Of a stretch of 64,000 nucleotides of DNA, positions 58,787 to 64,000 are shown one piece after another (the stretch's first letter is position 1; each line of letters starts with the position of its first letter). The stretch covers positions 161,199 to 225,198 of the forward strand of contig NZ_JAAAMJ010000005.1 of NCBI RefSeq assembly GCF_010500835.1. Direction: 5' to 3'. This DNA comes from Aurantimonas aggregata (GTDB lineage: Bacteria; Pseudomonadota; Alphaproteobacteria; Rhizobiales; Rhizobiaceae). Position numbers and translations under genes: made by a program. The notes below the pieces were generated by a model. The model worked only from the letters and a program-made list of their open reading frames with translations, had not been told where the DNA came from and did not search any database.

Positions 58787-59033
58787 TCCGGAACGGATGC
58801 GCAGCGCCTCCTCGAGCTCGGCCTTCGCTTCGGGCTGCTTTCCAGCCATGATCTCCCAGACGAGCCTTGCAAAAACCGCGAGGAAGCCTCTTGTGCGCCT
58901 CGCATACCGTAAGCAAACGGAGCAAGCACTCGGCCTCAAGCTTCCCAACGTCGTTCGTGACGCGGCTTCGGCGGGGCTTGCACGTTGCGAAATCATCCCC
59001 GAATAAATCAGTCTGCTGTCCCAACGGCGTCAC
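58787..59033 (-). pseudogene. broken gene of unknown function
   Basis: Frame 59033 reads MTPLGQQTDLFGDDFAT ... LEAECLLRLLTVCEAHKRL. After a shift near 58860 another frame continues FARLVWEIMAGKQPEAKAEL. Each half has coding character but no family is recognised. It is joined directly to the HWE remnant, suggesting a deletion between them. Confidence 0.45.
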
Positions 59034-59039
59034 TCCCTC

Positions 59040-59573
59040 TTTCTCAGGAAGAATATAATCCGCTGCACCTGAATATTCTAGGTTTTATTGCTATGTTGAA
59101 TATGTATATATCCAAAATTTACTATTATAGTTAATCCACTTTAACTTAACTCCATGGAGACTAAGTGCGTTTGCTAATTCTTTTCAATATTTCTCATTCC
59201 TTCGCAGCAAGTGTATTTGATTTTCAGCGGCGTTATGAGGCGTCGCCCAAAACTCATACGCGACTCTGGTGCTGACCTACACTCCGTGATACACGACGAA
59301 AACTGGACTAGCCGAACTCCCGAGCGAATTCTGAGCGTTAACCAAATAGGCGGGGCGCACATACTTCCTCTCCGCCAGAGCACGCGCTTTCGCTCTCCCA
59401 ACAGGTACGCCTCAGAACCCCTCAACCGAGAACATTCCGCGAAACCCGGCGTGTATCGGGGGGAGGATTGGGGGAAAGCGTTGCCGGTGCGTTCTCTGTC
59501 CCCTGAAATCCGCGGCTGTGGACTGATCACTGGTCACGAGGCTATTCGATGCCACGCAGCCGTTGGTTCCGCA
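59040..59573. other. AT-rich region with candidate attR
   Basis: About 530 bp with no convincing gene. Bases 59070-59160 are unusually AT-rich for this genome. The 14-bp tRNA-Ser 3' repeat lies at 59364-59377. This looks like the edge of inserted DNA. Confidence 0.4.
59364..59377 (+). repeat. candidate attR (tRNA-Ser 3' end copy)
   Basis: CTTCCTCTCCGCCA is identical, in direct orientation, to the last 14 bases of tRNA-Ser (38128-38141). The match stops exactly after the CCA. If real, it bounds an element of about 21.2 kb. Confidence 0.35.
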
Positions 59574-59791
59574 ATGCCGTCCAACCGCAACGACGACCTC
59601 GCCTCATGGCTCGAACTCGCGAACGCCGATTCATGCGAGAACGCCATCGCGGTGTTGCGTCTGATCGCAAAAGAGACCGACCTGCCATCGCGCGATCTGA
59701 CAGCGCCCGGGTTAGAGACGATTTCCTGCGGGCCATCGGTTATGCTGACGTCGCCGACGCATGGAATGCTCTTCATAGGGAGTGGGCATGA
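59574..59791 (+). pseudogene. small unknown gene with a probable frameshift
   Basis: From 59574 one frame reads MPSNRNDDLASWLELANAD and continues AIAVLRLIAKETDLPSRDL. Near 59715 the neighbouring frame takes over with RDDFLRAIGYADVADAWNAL to a TGA that overlaps the next ATG. The two pieces look like one small protein; its family is unknown. Confidence 0.4.
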
Positions 59792-59985
59792 CCGATCAGG
59801 AGCGGATAAATCGCCTGGAGCAATATATAAGGGCCGAAGAGAAACAGAGGGACTGGCTGCTCGTGGTGGACTGGTCCGGCGACTGGAGAGACGCGAAGCA
59901 GGCCGCAGAGGACAGCGACCGCAAAATCGCGGCGCTCCAATCCCTCATTGCCAGATTGAGGGCGAGAGAGGCGGAAATCTACTGA
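59788..59985 (+). CDS. small coiled-coil hypothetical protein
   Basis: This 65-residue protein is rich in charged heptad-like sequence (RINRLEQYIRAEEKQRD, KIAALQSLIARLRAREAE). An AGGGAG site precedes the ATG at 59788, which overlaps the upstream stop (ATGA). No family is recognised; it is typical of phage or mobile-element accessory genes. Confidence 0.55.
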   Translation: MTDQERINRLEQYIRAEEKQRDWLLVVDWSGDWRDAKQAAEDSDRKIAALQSLIARLRAREAEIY

Positions 59986-60035
59986 CGCGCCGACCGATCA
60001 TCATCTCCACGCTGAGCGACTTGGCCGACGCCGGC

Positions 60036-60245
60036 ATGGGCCTCTCTTGGGCGTGCGACGACTGCCATCGCGGGTTCGACCTCACCCTGCCCCGCGCGAT
60101 TGAGCTATGGGGCCGTGATCAGAAATATGTCGGGTGGCGGGCGCCGGTGAAATGCGCCGGCTGCGGCAGCCGAAACGTCAGCATGCGGGTATTGGCGAAC
60201 GCCGCGATCAAGCAGGGTACCGGGACCCCGTTCGACCCGTCATGA
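60036..60245 (+). CDS. small zinc-ribbon hypothetical protein
   Basis: The protein has CDDCHRGFDLTLP and, 25 residues on, KCAGCGSRNVSM, two CxxC pairs suited to a zinc ribbon. The ATG at 60036 gives 69 residues. Coding character extends upstream (IISTLSDLADAG), so a start at TTG 60021 or CTG 59982 is possible. It may bind nucleic acid, but no family is recognised. It overlaps the next gene by ATGA. Confidence 0.55.
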   Translation: MGLSWACDDCHRGFDLTLPRAIELWGRDQKYVGWRAPVKCAGCGSRNVSMRVLANAAIKQGTGTPFDPS

Positions 60246-60475
60246 TCCGCCGTCTGATCGCTCTCTTCCTCCGACCCTCCGCCGAGATCCGGCGGCAAGT
60301 TACCGCGCTTATTGCTACGCTCGGTCCGCAAGGCGCCTGGCTCAATGCGCGAGACTGCCGACGGGATGCCCAGAAAGACGCCCGCTGGGTGGATGACGCG
60401 GAGCTGCAGCGCCGCCGCCGATACTGGACCAGCGTCATGCGTGAGATTGAGCGCCAGACCGGCAAGAGGCATTAA
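60242..60475 (+). CDS. small basic hypothetical protein
   Basis: This 77-residue, Arg-rich protein (IRRLIALFLRPSAEIRRQV, RRRRYWTSVMREIERQTG) has one short hydrophobic stretch. Its ATG lies in the stop of the zinc-ribbon gene. The family is unknown. Confidence 0.5.
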   Translation: MIRRLIALFLRPSAEIRRQVTALIATLGPQGAWLNARDCRRDAQKDARWVDDAELQRRRRYWTSVMREIERQTGKRH

Positions 60476-60577
60476 TCGCACTAGGTGACACTGGTTCTGG
60501 CGCGGTAGTGGGGGACGGCTGTGCTATTGAGGGGGGCGATCCCCACTTTCCGCGTTCGAGGAAAGGGCGTCTCAGGT

Positions 60578-61021
60578 ATGCCCAAAACCAAGAAACCCTC
60601 GACGACGCAGCTTCTGCCGAAGCTCTTCTCCATCAACAGATCTATGAGGGCCCTGATGGGCCTCAAACTCGCAGAGATCGGCCTTTATCAGGGCCACGAT
60701 GAGCTACTCGTGGCCCTCTCCGCGAATACGGGGACCACTGTATCGAGTCTGGCTGATATCCTACAAATTCGCCCCTCGACCATCTCGAAGACGGTGGACC
60801 ACCTTGTGGCACGAGGTTTGGTGGAACGCACCCGGGATCCAGACGATGCTCGCCTTACCGTCATCTGCATCACTCCTTCCGGCACCGAGATGCAGAGACG
60901 GATCAAGGAGGTGTGGCAAGCGGTAGAAGGCGACTTCCAACAGATGCATGACTGGAACCGCGTGGAAGGGGACCTCAGGCTGGTCGAGGAAATCCTGCGC
61001 AAATGGCGAAGCAGCTCCTGA
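60578..61021 (+). CDS. MarR family transcriptional regulator
   Basis: This 147-residue protein has HDELLVALSANTGTTVSSL, then the recognition region RPSTISKTVDHLVARGLVER and wing TRDPDDARLTVICIT, canonical MarR features. The ATG at 60578 (MPKTKKPSTTQ) is preferred. No obvious target is adjacent: the unknown small genes lie upstream and the DUF389 gene downstream. Ligand and targets are unknown. Confidence 0.85.
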   Translation: MPKTKKPSTTQLLPKLFSINRSMRALMGLKLAEIGLYQGHDELLVALSANTGTTVSSLADILQIRPSTISKTVDHLVARGLVERTRDPDDARLTVICITPSGTEMQRRIKEVWQAVEGDFQQMHDWNRVEGDLRLVEEILRKWRSSS

Positions 61022-61260
61022 ATAAACCGCCGCGTCCCCCTCCTTCCGCTCCCCTCGCGCCACGATCTGCAGCGCCTCGTCCGGCGGTGGCGGCCGCACG
61101 CATACGCCCCGCCCGCCACAGCCCGCCATACAGTGAAGCGGAGCGCATCGAGTGGTCAGGCACCGGTTTGCCCCGCACGTACAGCGGAGTCTCAGATATA
61201 TGAGGCACAGGATCGGGCGGTTAAGCCTCGACGTGTGATACCGGACAGGGACGCTATCGA

Positions 61261-62196
61261 ATGCCACGCCAGATCGAGTTTGCCGGCACTGCCGAAGAAT
61301 GCCGACTTCTGCTCGAGGCCATAAAGGAGCATCCGGGCGTCGCCCGGATCACGCTCCAGCCCTGCGCCTCAGTTTCCCCGCCAGGGGATGTGCTGACGAT
61401 CGAGTCGGCCAACCAGGCGTCGCTCGAGATCTTCAACATCCTCAGTGACCACGACCTGCTGCGCGCCGGCGCGGTGACTGTCAGCGAGCCGAACGCGACG
61501 ATCCGTGCTGAAGCGTCGCGTTCGATCAATGAGGAAGGCAACGACGCGATCTGGGAAGAGATCGGCGCGATGATGCGGCAGGACACGAACCCGTCGTTCA
61601 ACTTTCTGGCGCTGATGGCGCTGGCGGGTGCGGTCGCCGCTTTCGGCATCGTTTCCGACACGATCCATGTCGTCGTCGGCGCGATGCTAATTGCACCAGG
61701 ATTCGAGCCGCTACTCCGCATCGTCTTCGGAATTGTCAGCGACCGGCAGAGCGTGCTCGCCGGGTTCAAGTCCGTCGCGGCGGGATACCTTGTACTTGCT
61801 GTTGCCGCAGGCCTTGCCATGCTGGTCGCGCTGCCGCTGAACGGCAAGACCGCGGCGGACCTGGCCGACGGCCACTGGGCGAACTACTGGTCCAGCATCC
61901 AGGGCAGCGGCGTCGCCACCTCGATCCTCGCGGGGGTTGCCGGCGGCGTGATCGTGTCGTCGCGGATGAAGGTCCTCGCCACGGGCGTGATGGTGGCGCT
62001 GGCCCTCATACCGAGTATGGCGCTGATCGGGATGGGACTCGCCATGGGCAACATGGAGCTCGCCGGCGGTGCCGCGGCCAGGTGGGCGGTCGAGGTCGCC
62101 TGCGTCCTGTTCGGCGGTGGGGCGATTCTCGTGGCGAAACGGTTACTGCTGCACCGGCGGCGGCCAAGTCAGCGCGACGAGCCACGCACCGGGTGA
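61261..62196 (+). CDS. DUF389 family membrane protein
   Basis: This 311-residue protein has a soluble N-terminal domain (about residues 1-110) and six or so hydrophobic segments. The family motif is VVVGAMLIAPGFEPLLRI, and GVIVSSRMKVLATGVMVALALIPS follows. DUF389 proteins have no established function. It is monocistronic by position. Confidence 0.85.
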   Translation: MPRQIEFAGTAEECRLLLEAIKEHPGVARITLQPCASVSPPGDVLTIESANQASLEIFNILSDHDLLRAGAVTVSEPNATIRAEASRSINEEGNDAIWEEIGAMMRQDTNPSFNFLALMALAGAVAAFGIVSDTIHVVVGAMLIAPGFEPLLRIVFGIVSDRQSVLAGFKSVAAGYLVLAVAAGLAMLVALPLNGKTAADLADGHWANYWSSIQGSGVATSILAGVAGGVIVSSRMKVLATGVMVALALIPSMALIGMGLAMGNMELAGGAAARWAVEVACVLFGGGAILVAKRLLLHRRRPSQRDEPRTG

Positions 62197-62221
62197 ATGG
62201 CGCCGCTCCGCAGGGGCGGAT

Positions 62222-62482
62222 CTAAACGCAACTCCGCCCGACGGTCGTTTGTGGGTCACCCGGATCGGTCTTCCTGCCCTCGAGCGCGAACCTCGGCGAC
62301 GGCATGCCCCATCGCGCCACCGTCAGCTCGCGCACGCCTTCCTCGCCGTTCCGGACGATCGGCGCCGTCGTGTCGGGAAAGACGCCGGGCAGCGGCGGCA
62401 TGTTGCCGGTCCGGTCCCGCATAGCACGGGTGAACTCGAGGATGGCCGTCTGGCCCTTGGTGATGGAGTATAGATCGCACAC
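62222..62482 (-). pseudogene. SRAP (YedK/HMCES-type) gene, truncated
   Basis: Starting at GTG 62482 the protein opens MCDLYSITKGQ, with the catalytic Cys at position 2, then RTGNMPPLPGVFPD, PIVRNGEEG and VARWGMPSP, as in SRAP proteins that crosslink to abasic sites in single-stranded DNA. It diverges after KTDPG and stops at 87 residues, less than half the usual length. It is probably non-functional. Confidence 0.8.
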
Positions 62483-62672
62483 CACGGCAGGAGAGCACGG
62501 AGCAATGGCGCTGTCGAGACGAGCCTTTGTCTACCGGCATCAGCCGGACCCTGCGAGACGTACGCTGGAGCAGCAGAACCGAATGGCGGCCCGTGCCTTT
62601 CATCATCCAGTCGGTCTTCGAACACCGTCCGATGCTACAGGTGTGTCCCAAGCACTCACCATTGGACACTCC

Positions 62673-63406
62673 ATGGCTTCCAGTTCGGCTCCCGCTGAAA
62701 TCCTTATAAGACGACTTCATCGCTCGACGGGCCTGAACGAGACGGAACTGGCGGACCTGCGAACACTGCCGGCGACCATCCGTGAGATTGGCAAGAATGA
62801 GACGATCAGCCGGGAGGGCGATCGCGTCCATCACTGCGTCCTGATCGTCGACGGCTTCCTTGCGAGGTTCCTGGACACGCGCGAGGGCAAGCGCCAGATC
62901 CTGTCCTTCTATGTTCCCGCGACATTCCGGACCTGCAGTCACTGCATCTGCCGACCATGGATCACAGTCTCGGCAGCATCGCATCGTCAAAGATCGCGAT
63001 GATCCCCCACAATGCGCTTTCCGACATCAGCGACCGCAACCCTCGAATTGCTTCGGCCCTTTGGCGGGAGACGCTGATTGACGGCTCTGTCACACGTCGA
63101 TGGGTGCGCTGCCTCGGCCGACTGAGCGCGCGCCAGCGCGTCGCCCACATGCTGTGCGAGCTCTACGTCCGGCTTGACGCAGTGGGGCTGGCGGACCGGC
63201 CGATCCGGCTGATGACGCAGCAGGACATCGGAGATGCGATGGGCCTCACGGTCGTGCAGATCAACCGCACCCTCCGCGATCTGCGCAGCGAAGAGCTGAT
63301 CACGATCGAGAAGCGGCACCTGACGATCGTGCACAGGGAACGCCTGCAAAAAATCGCGGAGTTCGACCCGTTCTATCTGCACCTCGATCCGGAGGCTCGA
63401 CACTAG
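62673..63406 (+). pseudogene. Crp/Fnr family regulator, frameshifted
   Basis: The first frame has the cyclic-nucleotide-like sensor half: LNETELADLRTLPATI, GDRVHHCVLIVDGFLARF, GKRQILSFYVPA. The second frame carries the continuation, DHSLGSIASSKIAMIPH, and a helix-turn-helix (MTQQDIGDAMGLTVVQINRT). A single missing base near 62915 explains the switch (GGCGACATT would restore PGDIPDLQSL). It is either an inactive gene or a sequencing error. Confidence 0.85.
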
Positions 63407-63497
63407 GCGCCCAAGGACATTCTGACGGAGTGACGGGATCAAATGCTGGAGCGGGAGCGTCTACCAGACGAACAGGCAATATCGCCCAGAGGTTCGC

Positions 63498-63842
63498 ATG
63501 GCCCGGTATTATTTCGACATCGACGATAATGGCGTCCGTTTCCACGACGAGGACGGCATCGAATGCGAGACTCTGGACGGGGTGCGGGAAGCCGCGATTG
63601 ATGCCCTTCCGCGGATGGCCTGCGACGCACTGCCGGACGGAGATCACCACGTGATCAGCATCAGCGTGCGCGATCAGACCGACAAACCGGTATTCCACGC
63701 GTCGCTGACGCTTGATGCTGGCTGGCACTCACCAGAAAATTGCATAGCTGCGGCAGACAGCGCTACCAGAAGGACAGGCGGCGCGGCAGCTCAAATTGAG
63801 CCGCATGTCGAGACCGAGGATCTCCCGCGAACCGTTCTGTAG
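63498..63842 (+). CDS. DUF6894 family protein
   Basis: This 114-residue protein starts MARYYFDIDDNGVRFHDEDG, then CETLDGVREAAIDALP, the DUF6894 pattern, and ISVRDQTDKPVFHASLTLD. The tail after residue 80 is low-conservation. These small proteins are abundant in rhizobia; their function is unknown. Confidence 0.82.
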   Translation: MARYYFDIDDNGVRFHDEDGIECETLDGVREAAIDALPRMACDALPDGDHHVISISVRDQTDKPVFHASLTLDAGWHSPENCIAAADSATRRTGGAAAQIEPHVETEDLPRTVL

Positions 63843-63890
63843 ATACAGCGACAAGCCGCGAGATTTCGCCGTAATACCAACGTGCGCTGA

Positions 63891-64000
63891 TCAGAACTCA
63901 TGCGCCCAGTCCCGCATTCCGATTGAGATGATTTTCCAGGGCTGATCGACGAGCTTGTTCCAAGCGTCACAGCAGTGGGCGACGATGTCGTCGTAGTCGG
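63891..64000 (-). mobile_element. IS630-family transposase, C-terminal end (partial)
   Basis: The minus strand reads DYDDIVAHCCDAWNKLVDQ and PWKIISIGMRDWAHEF before the stop at 63891, matching the C-terminus of IS630-type transposases. The gene continues past the window edge, so its intactness cannot be judged. Confidence 0.8.

Noticed and set aside
59211..60245. Single 344-codon plus-strand gene
   Set aside because: Only its internal and terminal parts look coding. The rest conflicts with a well-formed small gene at 59788-59985 in another frame, so it is a chance joining of separate genes.
38215..64000. Prophage
   Set aside because: No capsid, terminase, portal or tail genes are visible; only an integrase and small unknown genes.
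1..64000. CRISPR array or cas genes
   Set aside because: No regularly spaced repeats and no Cas-like protein were seen.

Overview
The window looks like a chromosomal piece of a GC-rich alphaproteobacterium of the order Hyphomicrobiales (Rhizobiales). The evidence is the gene order pepA / lptF-lptG-lptD-surA-pdxA-rsmA / gmk-yicC-mltG-fabF-acpP-fabG-fabD / rpsF-rpsR-rplI / dnaB-alr / radA-cvpA-purF, together with order-typical small families (DUF6494, DUF6894, HWE kinases). A placement near Aurantimonadaceae is a guess from general protein character and was not tested.

Positions 1-37.6 kb are dense core genome: a DinB-family tail, an ABC-F ATPase, a small membrane protein, DNA polymerase III chi, leucyl aminopeptidase, the LPS-export permeases and LptD with a periplasmic chaperone, pyridoxine and rRNA-methylation genes, nucleotide and cell-wall genes, the type II fatty-acid cluster, ribosomal proteins S6, S18 and L9, cyclopropane fatty-acid synthase, replicative helicase, alanine racemase, RadA, CvpA, PurF, an SDR, the phosphatidylethanolamine pathway (psd-pssA), an Atm1-type ABC exporter and a LysM/Ig-like envelope protein. 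Many of these genes are translationally coupled by ATGA or GTGA overlaps, and I see no broken gene here.

At 38.05 kb a tRNA-Ser(GCT) is followed directly by a tyrosine recombinase, and the character of the sequence changes. From there to 64 kb intact modules alternate with wreckage. The intact modules are an Fsr-like MFS efflux pump, an HWE sensor kinase, the homogentisate pathway (hmgA-fahA-maiA) with a divergent MarR regulator, an IclR regulator facing a cytochrome P450 plus TRAP transporter, a TPP riboswitch upstream of ThiX/ThiY-type transporter genes, small stress-type proteins, a second MarR regulator, a DUF389 membrane protein and a DUF6894 protein. The wreckage comprises a truncated MobF relaxase, an IS3 orfA remnant, a possible LysE-like remnant, a TPR protein with a frameshift and an in-frame stop, a broken HWE kinase, a broken unknown gene beside it, a probable frameshifted small gene, a truncated SRAP gene, a frameshifted Crp/Fnr gene and an IS630 tail.

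A 14-bp copy of the tRNA 3' end, ending exactly at its CCA, recurs at 59364-59377. It could be the distal attachment site of a 21-kb integrated element, although the region may equally be a composite of several insertions. Metabolically, the accessory region appears to add aromatic (homogentisate) catabolism, a regulated uptake-plus-monooxygenase module of unknown substrate, and thiamin-precursor salvage whose ATPase subunit is missing.
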